In this document: positions 21,490 to 27,683 of the stretch, piece by piece
How the letters are laid out: each line of letters opens with the position of its first letter
How positions within the stretch are numbered: position 1 is the stretch's first letter
Origin: a virus
Virus record (IMG/VR): IMGVR_UViG_3300023180_000283
Coordinates: 1 to 29,632 of that record
Strand: one strand, 5' to 3'
DNA: 29,632 bases
The notes under the pieces: generated by a model
Databases searched by the model: none
What the model was told of the DNA's origin: nothing
What the model saw: the letters and a program-made list of their open reading frames with translations, nothing else
Position numbers and translations under genes: made by a program

Positions 21490-21735
21490 ATGACTCGTAC
21501 TCTCGAACAGCTTCGCATACAAGTTGAAAAACTCATCAAACAACAGGGTAAAACTGCTCCTGTAGCTGCATGGATCTATACTAAAGAAGATGTCATAGAT
21601 TATCCAGATGAAGAAACAAATGTAACTGAAGAAATTGCAAACAAAGTGATTGACAGTCTGGATAATTATGACCACATTTATACTGTGATCTTTGATTGTA
21701 TTGATGATGAGCTTAGAGAACTGAAAGTCCTGTGA
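21490..21735 (+). CDS. Small acidic hypothetical protein (81 aa)
   Basis: MTRTLEQLRIQVEKLIKQQG is an amphipathic helix followed by VAAWIYTKEDVIDYPDEETN and a second helical part ending ELRELKVL. The protein is acidic overall. The start is the first ATG after the cassette leader. No family is recognised. Confidence 0.7.
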   Translation: MTRTLEQLRIQVEKLIKQQGKTAPVAAWIYTKEDVIDYPDEETNVTEEIANKVIDSLDNYDHIYTVIFDCIDDELRELKVL

Positions 21736-21812
21736 CAGTCTTCGGGCTGCACACTATTCTCCCCATAGGTGTCTAGATCTTGGTATCTTGGCTATGTTGA
21801 GAGGTTTCCCCA
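21733..21812 (+). promoter_or_regulatory. Promoter cassette 4 (repeat family)
   Basis: The stop TGA begins the motif TGACAGTCTTCGGGCTGCAC, with CAG/CTG closing an 8-nt loop. The promoter is TCCCCA (21760-21765), an 18-nt spacer, and TATCTT (21784-21789), then the leader GGCTATGTTGAGAG before the ATG at 21813. Confidence 0.75.
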
Positions 21813-22025
21813 ATGACTTTCACTGACGCACTGATTGCATCTGGTTATGTTCTCGATGAGGACAACTTTGATGAGGGTTGTTATGTCAAAACCGATGCAG
21901 ATAACTTCATCCACATCTATCAAACTGGTGAGGATGAAGGTGAGTGGAATTACGTCAAAATGACTGAGGATTTTGATGTTATTTCTGAGGTAACTTTCGA
22001 TCCTGATTCTAACTTCATCGTCTGA
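21813..22025 (+). CDS. Small acidic hypothetical protein (70 aa)
   Basis: MTFTDALIASGYVLDEDNFD is followed by alternating strands with the acidic turn GEDEGEWNYVKM. It is highly acidic with few basic residues, so DNA mimicry or binding to a basic host protein is conceivable, though untested. It follows cassette 4. Function unknown. Confidence 0.7.
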   Translation: MTFTDALIASGYVLDEDNFDEGCYVKTDADNFIHIYQTGEDEGEWNYVKMTEDFDVISEVTFDPDSNFIV

Positions 22026-22052
22026 TTCTTTTCATCCTTACTCTTAAAAACA

Positions 22053-22319
22053 ATGTCTGATTACATGGTCAAGATGGGTGCGAAACCCGAAACTTACGAA
22101 GATCATTGTCATAATACAATGAGTAAAATGTTGTCGGTAATTCGCTACCTTATGAAAGGTGAGAATGATCGTGCAAAGTATTGGTTTGAAGAGTTTGTTC
22201 TTCCTGGACTTGAAGAAGTGTATAAAGATCAAGATCCTAAGTATGGTGTAAGTTCCTTCTCTATGTTATACCGTGAAGGTAACTTTGACTGGGATCTAAT
22301 CTGTTCCTCTCCTCTCTGA
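22053..22319 (+). CDS. Hypothetical helical protein (88 aa)
   Basis: MSDYMVKMGAKPETYEDHCH is followed by long amphipathic helices (SKMLSVIRYLMKGEN and AKYWFEEFVLPGLEEVY). The C-terminal SMLYREGNFDWDLI is aromatic. It starts 27 nt after the previous gene with no recognisable promoter, so it is probably co-transcribed. Function unknown. Confidence 0.7.
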   Translation: MSDYMVKMGAKPETYEDHCHNTMSKMLSVIRYLMKGENDRAKYWFEEFVLPGLEEVYKDQDPKYGVSSFSMLYREGNFDWDLICSSPL

Positions 22320-22326
22320 AATTATC

Positions 22327-22722
22327 ATGAACAATTCCAAAGTTGAACACTACAGTGTCATGTTGTGTGACGCACTCTACATGTCCATGAAAAGTTGGAC
22401 TCTTAATCTACATCAATCCGCGATAGATCGTGGTACTGATAGTGTAACTTATCATCAAGAAAAGATCTTTGAGATCTATAACAATGGTGTGAGTGATGAG
22501 TATTATCTTGATGAAGGCCGTAAGTATTACAAACTGATCCATAAGAATGGTTCATCTCGTTCGGTGCATTGTTTCATTGATAAGAGCAATGGAGATGTCT
22601 ACAAGTCTGCATCTTGGAAGTCTCCAGCTAAGGGTGTGAGGTACAATCTCCTGGACGATACTTCTCGGGAATTGTGCTATTCTAACTGTGATCCTTTCGG
22701 TAGTTATTTGTATCAACGATGA
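22327..22722 (+). CDS. Conserved hypothetical phage protein (131 aa)
   Basis: The C-terminal half is the recognisable part: DEGRKYYKLIHKNGSSRSVH (residues 62-81), then CFIDKSNGDVYKSASWKSPA and KGVRYNLLDD. I have seen this combination in many phage accessory proteins without assigned function. The pattern of paired strands with a GD-Y-K-A-W turn suggests a compact beta domain. The N-terminus is helical. The stop overlaps the next gene as ATGA. Confidence 0.8.
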   Translation: MNNSKVEHYSVMLCDALYMSMKSWTLNLHQSAIDRGTDSVTYHQEKIFEIYNNGVSDEYYLDEGRKYYKLIHKNGSSRSVHCFIDKSNGDVYKSASWKSPAKGVRYNLLDDTSRELCYSNCDPFGSYLYQR

Positions 22723-22922
22723 TCGTATCCAAAGAGCAACTTATTGACGCACTTTACAATGAGTATGTTTTTCTTTGTCATGATGATTTCGATCCAGATG
22801 AGGATGCAACTCCTGAAGAATACCTAGAAATGTTGAAAGAAATGAGTTATGATGAGTTGATTGAAGAAACAGCAACGGACGACACTTTTCACCTTGATGA
22901 GTTTATGGAGGCCTGGGGATGA
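22719..22922 (+). CDS. Very acidic small protein (67 aa)
   Basis: I count 22 Asp/Glu against 2 Lys and no Arg in 67 residues (core CHDDFDPDEDATPEEYLEML). Such a charge is typical of DNA-mimic or inhibitor proteins of phages, though it also occurs in unrelated small proteins. It is predicted helical. It is coupled upstream (ATGA 22719) and downstream (ATGA 22919). Confidence 0.7.
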   Translation: MIVSKEQLIDALYNEYVFLCHDDFDPDEDATPEEYLEMLKEMSYDELIEETATDDTFHLDEFMEAWG

Positions 22923-23071
22923 CTGAACAAACTAAACTTATTCTTGCACAAATGCAAGTGGAAAACCTGCTCGAACTCCTGAAAGATAATCCCTACGAGA
23001 ATTATATGTGTGGGAAACTTTACGGGATTAAGTATGAACTAGAACGGCAGTTAAAACTACAGAAATTGTGA
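22919..23071 (+). CDS. Small helical hypothetical protein (50 aa)
   Basis: MTEQTKLILAQMQVENLLEL and a second helix (KLYGIKYELERQLKLQKL) flank NPYENYMCG, giving a helical hairpin. The start is coupled to the acidic protein by ATGA. The stop opens promoter cassette 5. Function unknown. Confidence 0.65.
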   Translation: MTEQTKLILAQMQVENLLELLKDNPYENYMCGKLYGIKYELERQLKLQKL

Positions 23072-23131
23072 CGGTCTGCGGGCTGTCCACCATTTCCGCC
23101 GAAGGGGGCTGATCCTTGGTATCTTAGCCAT
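23069..23131 (+). promoter_or_regulatory. Promoter cassette 5 (repeat family)
   Basis: The stop TGA leads into stem GACGG (23070-23074)/CTGTC (23083-23087) with an 8-nt loop. The promoter is CCGCCG (23096-23101), an 18-nt spacer with an internal hairpin (AAGG/CCTT plus CC/GG), and TATCTT (23120-23125), then AGCCATATGG. The stretch GGGGGCTGATCCTTGGTATC is shared exactly with cassette 7. Confidence 0.8.
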
Positions 23132-23353
23132 ATGGAAAACAACGCAACCGAAATGATCTTTCACTACAATGCTGGTCGCGGGAAGCAAGGTAAGCTTCAC
23201 CTCCTTCCTTCTATGTCTCTCCTAAAGCCTGAGTACATTTGTGTTGCTGAGGTTGAAGGAAATACGATGGTTGTGAGCAACCCTCGTCCTCTGGATAAAG
23301 CCCTTGTTTGGGCACAACAATGGTGCGGTACTTTCTGTCTCCTCCCTGTTTGA
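23132..23353 (+). CDS. Small hypothetical protein (73 aa)
   Basis: The protein begins MENNATEMIFHYNAGRGKQG and continues with strands (YICVAEVEGNTMVVSNPR) and the helix DKALVWAQQWCGTF. The ATG at 23132 coincides with the predicted transcription start. In most other cassettes the gene begins 22-29 nt after the -10, which here points to the in-frame ATG at 23153. The first eight residues closely match those of the unrelated gene at 27190, suggesting they belong to the cassette leader. Function unknown. Confidence 0.65.
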   Translation: MENNATEMIFHYNAGRGKQGKLHLLPSMSLLKPEYICVAEVEGNTMVVSNPRPLDKALVWAQQWCGTFCLLPV

Positions 23354-23358
23354 AACTC

Positions 23359-23565
23359 ATGCAATTCCAAGTTACTGACATCGCCTTTGATTTTAGTGAT
23401 GATGCTTATGATGAATCCATCACAGATGAATACAAAGAAGAACTCCGTGAAGGTGTATTTGGTACAGTCTGGGAAGCAGATGATGAGGATGATCTAGTTG
23501 AAGAGATCACATGTGCCACAGGTTGGTGCATCAAGTCCATTGATTACCGTCACATTCTTAACTGA
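23359..23565 (+). CDS. Small acidic hypothetical protein (68 aa)
   Basis: MQFQVTDIAFDFSDDAYDES, then KEELREGVFGTVWEADDEDD and ATGWCIKSIDYRHI, give a beta-alpha-beta-beta pattern with a very acidic centre. The ATG lies 5 nt after the upstream stop within GAAACTCATG, a junction also seen before 27534 and similar before 28393. The longer frame from 23308 overlaps the upstream gene and is rejected. Function unknown. Confidence 0.7.
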   Translation: MQFQVTDIAFDFSDDAYDESITDEYKEELREGVFGTVWEADDEDDLVEEITCATGWCIKSIDYRHILN

Positions 23566-23570
23566 AACTC

Positions 23571-23759
23571 ATGAACACTGGTTACACTTTGAACCGAGTT
23601 GAGTTCACTAAAGACGAGGAAACTTGCATCCTTAAGTTTCTTCGTGATGCACAAGAATGTGGGTATCCTAGTGCTAACGAACCATGGTATCCAGTTATTA
23701 ACAACATCATGAGAAAGTATTACGATTCAGACATCAAGGAGGCTCAAGTCGCATGGTAA
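23571..23759 (+). CDS. Small hypothetical protein (62 aa)
   Basis: MNTGYTLNRVEFTKDEETCI is followed by helices (LKFLRDAQECG and VINNIMRKYY). It starts 5 nt after the upstream stop and overlaps the next gene by 7 nt. No family is recognised. Confidence 0.65.
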   Translation: MNTGYTLNRVEFTKDEETCILKFLRDAQECGYPSANEPWYPVINNIMRKYYDSDIKEAQVAW

Positions 23760-23941
23760 TTAAAACACCGAGAGAATATCTGATCCAAAATGTAGAAGAC
23801 GCCATCAACGTTTGCTACACTGCTCCAGAGAATCCTGACGAGGGTTATCCCTTTGCTGCAGGCTATGCACGTTCGTGTTTGCAAACTGTACTGGAGTATT
23901 TGCTTAAAGAACAAGAGGCCGGTCAGACGGCTGTCCACTAA
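23753..23941 (+). CDS. Small hypothetical protein (62 aa)
   Basis: MVIKTPREYLIQNVEDAINV continues with YPFAAGYARSCLQTVLEYLL, mainly helical. Its last codons overlap the stem of promoter cassette 6, so the stem-loop has invaded or constrained the C-terminus. Function unknown. Confidence 0.65.
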   Translation: MVIKTPREYLIQNVEDAINVCYTAPENPDEGYPFAAGYARSCLQTVLEYLLKEQEAGQTAVH

Positions 23942-23997
23942 ACCCGCCAAACCCAGCCAGATCCTGTATCTTGGCCATGTTGAGAGATTTCACCGCA
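23917..23997 (+). promoter_or_regulatory. Promoter cassette 6 (repeat family)
   Basis: The stem GCCG (23918-23921)/CGGC (23928-23931) is followed by TGTCCACTAAAC. The promoter is CCGCCA (23944-23949), a 17-nt spacer, and TATCTT (23967-23972), then GGCCATGTTGAGAG. Unlike most members, it starts inside the upstream coding sequence. Confidence 0.75.
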
Positions 23998-24249
23998 ATG
24001 CAACTAACTTCCAAAGATGCCAACATGGTTGTTGACTTCTATCCCGTAAAGTTTGCCGATGGTGACATCAGCACTCGCTACATTCTGAAGATTGTTACTT
24101 TCATGGGTCAATCTCAGTCTAAGCGTTATATTCTGAAGCGTGATTTCCAACGTGAGGTAGATTCTCGCGTTGAGGGTTATGGTTACGAAGTGACCGACAT
24201 TCACACCGATCCGCAACTCTTTAACTCTGGACTTGCTTGCTGCTGCTGA
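23998..24249 (+). CDS. Small hypothetical protein ending in Cys run (83 aa)
   Basis: MQLTSKDANMVVDFYPVKFA, then TRYILKIVTFMGQSQSKRYI and a Gly/Tyr segment (VEGYGYEVTDIH), form a beta-rich domain. The C-terminus is GLACCC. ATG 23998 is chosen because the in-frame ATG at 23977 belongs to the conserved leader GCCATGTTGAGAG, which is clearly untranslated in sister cassettes. Function unknown. Confidence 0.65.
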   Translation: MQLTSKDANMVVDFYPVKFADGDISTRYILKIVTFMGQSQSKRYILKRDFQREVDSRVEGYGYEVTDIHTDPQLFNSGLACCC

Positions 24250-24283
24250 TCCTTTCCCCATCTAATCTCTGACATTTGCTACC

Positions 24284-24562
24284 ATGAGAACCGATTACCT
24301 TGCTATCGCTTTCGGACCATCTGACACTCCTGGATTGTATTGGAATAACAAGTTCTGGGCTGATGGTGATAAATATGCTGCAATTAAGTTTGGTCGTGAA
24401 CAACTCTCTAAACCAGGAACTTTCGGTTACGTTGTAATCGAAGAGAATGAAGATTCTTGGAAGATTGTTGATGAACTGGGAGCTCCTGAGAATGCTGTTA
24501 GCGTAGGTGCTCACGGTTACACTTACTTTGTTGAACCAGCTAAAAAACTTCAACTTATCTAA
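24284..24562 (+). CDS. Hypothetical protein (92 aa)
   Basis: MRTDYLAIAFGPSDTPGLYW, then KFWADGDKYAAIKFGREQLS and TFGYVVIEENEDSWKIVDEL, form an alternating alpha/beta protein whose second strand-helix unit repeats the first in outline. It lies 34 nt after the previous gene without a recognisable promoter. Function unknown. Confidence 0.7.
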   Translation: MRTDYLAIAFGPSDTPGLYWNNKFWADGDKYAAIKFGREQLSKPGTFGYVVIEENEDSWKIVDELGAPENAVSVGAHGYTYFVEPAKKLQLI

Positions 24563-24565
24563 CCT

Positions 24566-24712
24566 ATGACAAAATACGACGCAAATTACTATCACATCCT
24601 TCGCAAATATGACCAGGATGATGATGGCGACTGGGATGATATTGTCTCCCCTGATGATTACGATGAGATCCTAGATCGTAAGCGGTTTGAGCAATCAAAT
24701 CGGGACTGGTAG
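24566..24712 (+). CDS. Small acidic protein (48 aa)
   Basis: MTKYDANYYHILRKYDQDDD is followed by GDWDDIVSPDDYDEILDRKR. Aspartates dominate the centre, with a basic C-terminus. The stop TAG abuts the stem of cassette 7. Function unknown. Confidence 0.65.
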   Translation: MTKYDANYYHILRKYDQDDDGDWDDIVSPDDYDEILDRKRFEQSNRDW

Positions 24713-24792
24713 GCCAATTCACTGGCTGCACACTAAAACCGCCAAAGGGGGCTGATCCTTGGTATCTTAGCCATGTTGAGACAAACGACCCG
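24712..24792 (+). promoter_or_regulatory. Promoter cassette 7 (repeat family)
   Basis: The stem GGCCA (24712-24716)/TGGCT (24723-24727) precedes GCACACTAAAA. The promoter is CCGCCA (24739-24744), an 18-nt spacer that folds on itself (CCAA-AGG/CCT-TGG with one bulge), and TATCTT (24763-24768), then AGCCATGTTGAG. It is the sibling of cassette 5. Confidence 0.8.
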
Positions 24793-25011
24793 ATGATTAA
24801 CCACTCTCTGACCTACCTAACTGGCCGTCCCGTTGCTGAAGTCCGAGCAGACTTAGCTCGTGTCCTTGCTCAACCTGAAACCCGTGCAACTAATGCACTT
24901 AAGTTCTACTACAGCTTCATGGATGCGAAGATGAATGAGAAAGCTCTCAATCGCTTCAGCGAGTTCATGGATGTAATTGAGTACAACAGCGAACCCTACG
25001 AGCTTTACTGA
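24793..25011 (+). CDS. Small helical hypothetical protein (72 aa)
   Basis: MINHSLTYLTGRPVAEVRAD is followed by helices around NALKFYYSFMDAKMNEKALN and RFSEFMDVIEYN. The leader ATG at 24773 is out of frame here and hits a stop after seven codons, so 24793 is the real start. Function unknown. Confidence 0.7.
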   Translation: MINHSLTYLTGRPVAEVRADLARVLAQPETRATNALKFYYSFMDAKMNEKALNRFSEFMDVIEYNSEPYELY

Positions 25012-25012
25012 A

Positions 25013-25075
25013 ATGACTACTGTTATCCTTGGTTCTTTGATTATTCTTTGGTTCTTCACTCCGCTTAACAAATGA
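25013..25075 (+). CDS. 20-residue membrane mini-protein
   Basis: MTTVILGSLIILWFFTPLNK is one hydrophobic helix with a short basic end. It starts 1 nt after the upstream stop and overlaps the next gene as ATGA (25072-25075), the coupling geometry used by real genes here. It could be a membrane micro-peptide or only a translational bridge. Confidence 0.45.
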   Translation: MTTVILGSLIILWFFTPLNK

Positions 25076-25245
25076 CTAAAACTGTTCGGATTCAAGTAGA
25101 AACCAACGACGGATGCCGTACCATTTGGTATGAGCAATCTCGTGCAAAGGATGCTTGTACTAAGGTGCATGATCGTGTGATGGAGCAACTTGCTGGACTG
25201 AATCTTAAGCGAGTTGAAGTTAGTCTCTCTCCTGCAACTGTTTGA
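25072..25245 (+). CDS. Small hypothetical protein (57 aa)
   Basis: MTKTVRIQVETNDGCRTIWY is a beta hairpin pattern followed by a helix (SRAKDACTKVHDRVMEQLAG) and a strand (KRVEVSLSP), suggesting a beta-beta-alpha-beta fold with slightly basic charge. It is coupled upstream by ATGA. Function unknown. Confidence 0.65.
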   Translation: MTKTVRIQVETNDGCRTIWYEQSRAKDACTKVHDRVMEQLAGLNLKRVEVSLSPATV

Positions 25246-25279
25246 ATCAAAGTCTCCACATTCTCTGATTATTCTTGAC

Positions 25280-25474
25280 ATGAACACCAACACTCTTGAG
25301 TTGCTCATTGCTGACTGTTTTGAGTACATCAATGACAACGACTCCAAAGCTGGTGCGTATTGGTGTAATCAACTCTTCACTAAGCAAGGTGACATCAAAC
25401 GACATATGATTAACGAGACTACGCTACAACGTCTCGAAAACATTGCTTCTGAGTATGCCTTTGCCGAAATCTGA
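25280..25474 (+). CDS. Small hypothetical protein (64 aa)
   Basis: MNTNTLELLIADCFEYINDN, then GAYWCNQLFTKQGDIKRHMI and a helical end (LQRLENIASEYAFAEI), look all-helical. ATG 25280 is the first after the upstream gene; the frame extending back to 25214 overlaps it. Function unknown. Confidence 0.65.
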   Translation: MNTNTLELLIADCFEYINDNDSKAGAYWCNQLFTKQGDIKRHMINETTLQRLENIASEYAFAEI

Positions 25475-25511
25475 CTCAACTAATCAACACAAACACAACA
25501 CACACAAAACA

Positions 25512-25838
25512 ATGGAACTGACCAAAGCTTTTCCTCCTGCTGATGACCTGATTGTGAAGCTGCAGGAGATTGACTATCACAAACAACTGAATAGCTACAT
25601 GGACAAAGTTGATACGATTGTGGTATGGATTGCCGCAATCGCTACTGTTCTCTGGGAGAAGTTTCAGACCGTGAAGATTACCACTCCTGAAGCTATCTCG
25701 CAATACTTCTACTTCAACTTTAACATGCGTTATGCTCCTGGTGATGAGATTGTCGGTCTGAGTGTAGGCAATCGTTACATCGGTTTGTATAGCGATTCGA
25801 TCAACTGGGGTGTGCTCGACGAGAACGGCTGCCTCTGA
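25512..25838 (+). CDS. Hypothetical protein with hydrophobic segment (108 aa)
   Basis: MELTKAFPPADDLIVKLQEI begins a helical part. A hydrophobic stretch at about 33-46 (TIVVWIAAIATVLW) could be membrane-embedded or buried. The C-terminal half is beta-rich (MRYAPGDEIVGLSVGNRYIG). The leader 25485-25511 is an A/C-only-type track of ACACAA steps lacking G, probably unstructured and favourable to ribosome entry. Function unknown. Confidence 0.7.
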   Translation: MELTKAFPPADDLIVKLQEIDYHKQLNSYMDKVDTIVVWIAAIATVLWEKFQTVKITTPEAISQYFYFNFNMRYAPGDEIVGLSVGNRYIGLYSDSINWGVLDENGCL

Positions 25839-25864
25839 TTCGAGCGAACAATTCTTTTTCTGTG

Positions 25865-26005
25865 ATTCTGGCCGCATTGGATGGATCAACCTACCTGGCA
25901 GCCAGAATTGCAGGAAATTCCGGTTTTCTGTCTAGTGGCCACGATGCATCTTAGCGAGACGAGACTGAGACTGAGCAGGATACCACGAGACTAGGGCAAT
26001 TCTGG
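25865..26005 (+). other. Spacer with mutually exclusive complementary segments
   Basis: Within the 289-bp gap between genes, ATTCTGGC (25865-25872) pairs perfectly with GCCAGAAT (25901-25908). GCCAGAATTGC (25901-25911) is also complementary over 10 nt to GCAATTCTGG (25996-26005). The segments could form alternative hairpins. GTGGCCAC (25935-25942) is a further palindrome, and CATCTTAGCG (25947) resembles a degenerate cassette -10. Confidence 0.4.
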
Positions 26006-26008
26006 GGG

Positions 26009-26127
26009 TGGCCCAATCGGCCAGCTGCACACCGATCTCGCCAAAGGGGCTTGTTAGCCCCTATATTGGCCACATGAGGGGGAGGGAACGACCCCGACCC
26101 ACTCAAAACCTTTTCTCTTCTCAAACC
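26009..26127 (+). promoter_or_regulatory. Promoter cassette 8 (repeat family) with hairpin spacer
   Basis: The stem TGGCC (26009-26013)/GGCCA (26019-26023) precedes GCTGCACACC. The promoter is TCGCCA (26038-26043), an 18-nt spacer, and TATATT (26062-26067). The spacer contains the perfect hairpin AGGGGCT-tgtt-AGCCCCT, flanked by GCCAA/TTGGC. The leader GGCCACATG is followed by an unusually long purine-rich 5' region before the ATG at 26128. Confidence 0.75.
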
Positions 26128-26445
26128 ATGCGTAAGATCGAACAGCAAATGAACAGCGCAATCGCTGATCAAAAGAACTGGTCCAACGCTAACACTCGCG
26201 TCTACAGCTCTTCGGGTGTTTCTTCTGTTTATCTCCACGACAATTTGATTGCTGAAGTTGGTGAAAACTTCATTCAGTTGTTTGATGGTGGTTGGCAGTC
26301 TGCTACTACTAAGTCCCGTCTGAATGCTATTCTGGATGCAAACGGATTGCCTGGTGAGCGTGTGTTTCAGAAGGATTATGCCTGGTTTGTTCGCTTAACT
26401 GACGGAACCACGATTCCCTTCTTCTCTGGTATGCGTCTGAACTGA
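26128..26445 (+). CDS. Conserved hypothetical phage protein (105 aa)
   Basis: MRKIEQQMNSAIADQKNWSN, then TRVYSSSGVSSVYLHDNLIA and FIQLFDGGWQSATTKSRLNA, form a pattern I have met in cyanophage accessory proteins of unknown function. The protein is alpha/beta with a conserved Trp-rich core, and ends RLTDGTTIPFFSGMRLN. The frame reaches back to 26008 across the cassette, but that part is regulatory. The stop shares its A with the next ATG (TGATG). Confidence 0.8.
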   Translation: MRKIEQQMNSAIADQKNWSNANTRVYSSSGVSSVYLHDNLIAEVGENFIQLFDGGWQSATTKSRLNAILDANGLPGERVFQKDYAWFVRLTDGTTIPFFSGMRLN

Positions 26446-26603
26446 TGGCTAGACGTAAGACGCTAACATTCAAGTCCCCCGACAAGATGAAAACAATCGG
26501 TGCGATCTTCATTGTAGCGTTCCTGGTATTTCCTCAGGTTCGCTACACTACGGGATCAATTCTTCACTCTACTGCTAACTTCATTCAATCCACAGCTGAC
26601 TGA
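26445..26603 (+). CDS. Small single-span membrane protein (52 aa)
   Basis: A basic start MARRKTLTFKSPDKMKTIGA is followed by the hydrophobic segment IFIVAFLVFP (21-30, extendable to about 17-31) and a polar C-terminus. The positive-inside rule places the N-terminus in the cytoplasm. It is coupled to the upstream gene by TGATG. Function unknown. Confidence 0.65.
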   Translation: MARRKTLTFKSPDKMKTIGAIFIVAFLVFPQVRYTTGSILHSTANFIQSTAD

Positions 26604-26608
26604 TTACG

Positions 26609-26749
26609 ATGAAAACTTACAAGGTTACTTTCACTGTCGTTTGTGACGGTCATCCTCGCAAATGGGTTCCTGATGCTATCTGGGAAAACCTGAATGCTGG
26701 TGATGGCGAAGATGTCCTAGAGTACAGCTATGAAGAGGTTGAAGAATGA
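26609..26749 (+). CDS. Small acidic hypothetical protein (46 aa)
   Basis: MKTYKVTFTVVCDGHPRKWV is a strand pair, followed by a short helix (PDAIWENLNAGDGE) and an acidic strand (VLEYSYEEVEE). It is coupled to the next gene by ATGA (26746-26749). Function unknown. Confidence 0.65.
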   Translation: MKTYKVTFTVVCDGHPRKWVPDAIWENLNAGDGEDVLEYSYEEVEE

Positions 26750-26907
26750 AACACGGTAACACAGTTCGCATCATTGACCATCTCGGCTTGTTCCCTGAGA
26801 CTAGAGGAAAAGCCCGATACATTACGGTCAAAACTTATGCTCATGCAATGGAGATTGTTGATGAGCAAAACAAACTCGGCAACTCTGCAGCTATTGTTTT
26901 CTGGTGA
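26746..26907 (+). CDS. Small hypothetical protein (53 aa)
   Basis: MKHGNTVRIIDHLGLFPETR, then KARYITVKTYAHAMEIVDEQ and a final strand (SAAIVFW), form a beta-alpha-beta mini-protein. Both ends are coupled: ATGA at the start, and TGATG at 26905-26909. Function unknown. Confidence 0.65.
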   Translation: MKHGNTVRIIDHLGLFPETRGKARYITVKTYAHAMEIVDEQNKLGNSAAIVFW

Positions 26908-27119
26908 TGACAACCTCTAACTTTTTCAACGATTACGAGAACACTAACATCGACATGTTGACTAACACTGTGGAAACCGAACATTACGAACTCGATCTAG
27001 ATGACTTTCTGCAATTTGAGATGATTGCTGCTATGATGGAAGTCACGGTTGATTATCTTCTGGATGAGTTTTTCGTGGATGGACAGCTGAACCTAGAGGA
27101 TGTGCCCTGGGAAGCTTAA
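26907..27119 (+). CDS. Acidic helical protein (70 aa)
   Basis: MTTSNFFNDYENTNIDMLTN is followed by HYELDLDDFLQFEMIAAMME and DYLLDEFFVDGQ. I see no Lys or Arg at all, an extreme charge typical of DNA-mimic candidates, though no known inhibitor is recognised. ATG 26907 (TGATG junction) is preferred to the GTG at 26904. Confidence 0.65.
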   Translation: MTTSNFFNDYENTNIDMLTNTVETEHYELDLDDFLQFEMIAAMMEVTVDYLLDEFFVDGQLNLEDVPWEA

Positions 27120-27126
27120 GGAAATC

Positions 27127-27189
27127 GGACAGTCTTCTGGCTGTCCACTATTTCCGCCAAACGGGTCCGTTAGCCCCTATATTGGCCAC
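27127..27189 (+). promoter_or_regulatory. Promoter cassette 9 (repeat family)
   Basis: The perfect stem GGACAG (27127-27132)/CTGTCC (27141-27146) has an 8-nt loop. The promoter is CCGCCA (27154-27159), an 18-nt spacer, and TATATT (27178-27183), then GGCCACATGG. The spacer carries AACGG-GT-CCGTT, and GCCAA/TTGGC flank it as in cassette 8. Confidence 0.8.
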
Positions 27190-27528
27190 ATGGAAAACAA
27201 AGCAACTCAAATGTCTCTCTTCTCTCAAGGTTGGAAAGCAGAACAATACTGGGGCAGCGAGTTGACTGCTACTCACATGCGTTCAGCTTCTGTCTATCGT
27301 TTCATCGAGAATAACGACATCTCGATTAAGCACACTGCCGTTCGTAAGGATAGCGAATGGGTTGATCAGTTTGTTGTTTATCATCGCACTGTCACTGCTT
27401 ATCACGAGAGTGGAAATGTTCTCTCTACTGAGAACAATCCTGTCGAGACTTTTGATAACTGGTTGGATGCATATTACTGTGGTGTGGTATGTGTCAACAA
27501 CCTGAACATGGATCTCATCGCTAACTGA
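27190..27528 (+). CDS. Hypothetical protein (112 aa)
   Basis: MENKATQMSLFSQGWKAEQY continues as an alpha/beta protein (SVYRFIENNDISIKHTAVRK, then DQFVVYHRTVTAYHESGNVL and DNWLDAYYCGVVCVNN). As at 23132, the ATG falls on the predicted transcription start and the first eight codons belong to the conserved leader, so translation may instead begin at the in-frame ATG 27211. Function unknown. Confidence 0.7.
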   Translation: MENKATQMSLFSQGWKAEQYWGSELTATHMRSASVYRFIENNDISIKHTAVRKDSEWVDQFVVYHRTVTAYHESGNVLSTENNPVETFDNWLDAYYCGVVCVNNLNMDLIAN

Positions 27529-27533
27529 AACTC

Positions 27534-27668
27534 ATGCGAATTGTAATTGTATTTGCTACAATTTTCTGTGGCATTTCTCTTGGTTCTCAAGCGATTGCTA
27601 ACGTGAGTTCGATGACAGAAACTCGAACTTCCCAACTGTGTCAAATTGACTCCACTTTCTGCAACTAA
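27534..27668 (+). CDS. Small secreted or membrane-anchored protein (44 aa)
   Basis: MRIVIVFATIFCGISLGSQA is a signal-peptide-like or membrane-anchor segment. Cleavage is plausible after S-Q-A (20) or I-A-N. The remaining 24 residues contain two Cys (LCQIDSTFCN) that could form a disulfide outside the cytoplasm. The start lies 5 nt after the upstream stop. Function unknown; a periplasmic peptide is inferred. Confidence 0.6.
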   Translation: MRIVIVFATIFCGISLGSQAIANVSSMTETRTSQLCQIDSTFCN

Positions 27669-27683
27669 CTAACACAAACTAAC

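Noticed and set aside
24773-24796. ATG in the leader GCCATGTTGAG as a start codon
   Set aside because: Here it is followed by a stop after seven codons; across the family it lies at the predicted transcription start.
25275-25280. Perfect TTGACA as a promoter -35 box
   Set aside because: No -10-like hexamer lies 15-19 nt downstream, and the box directly abuts the start codon at 25280.
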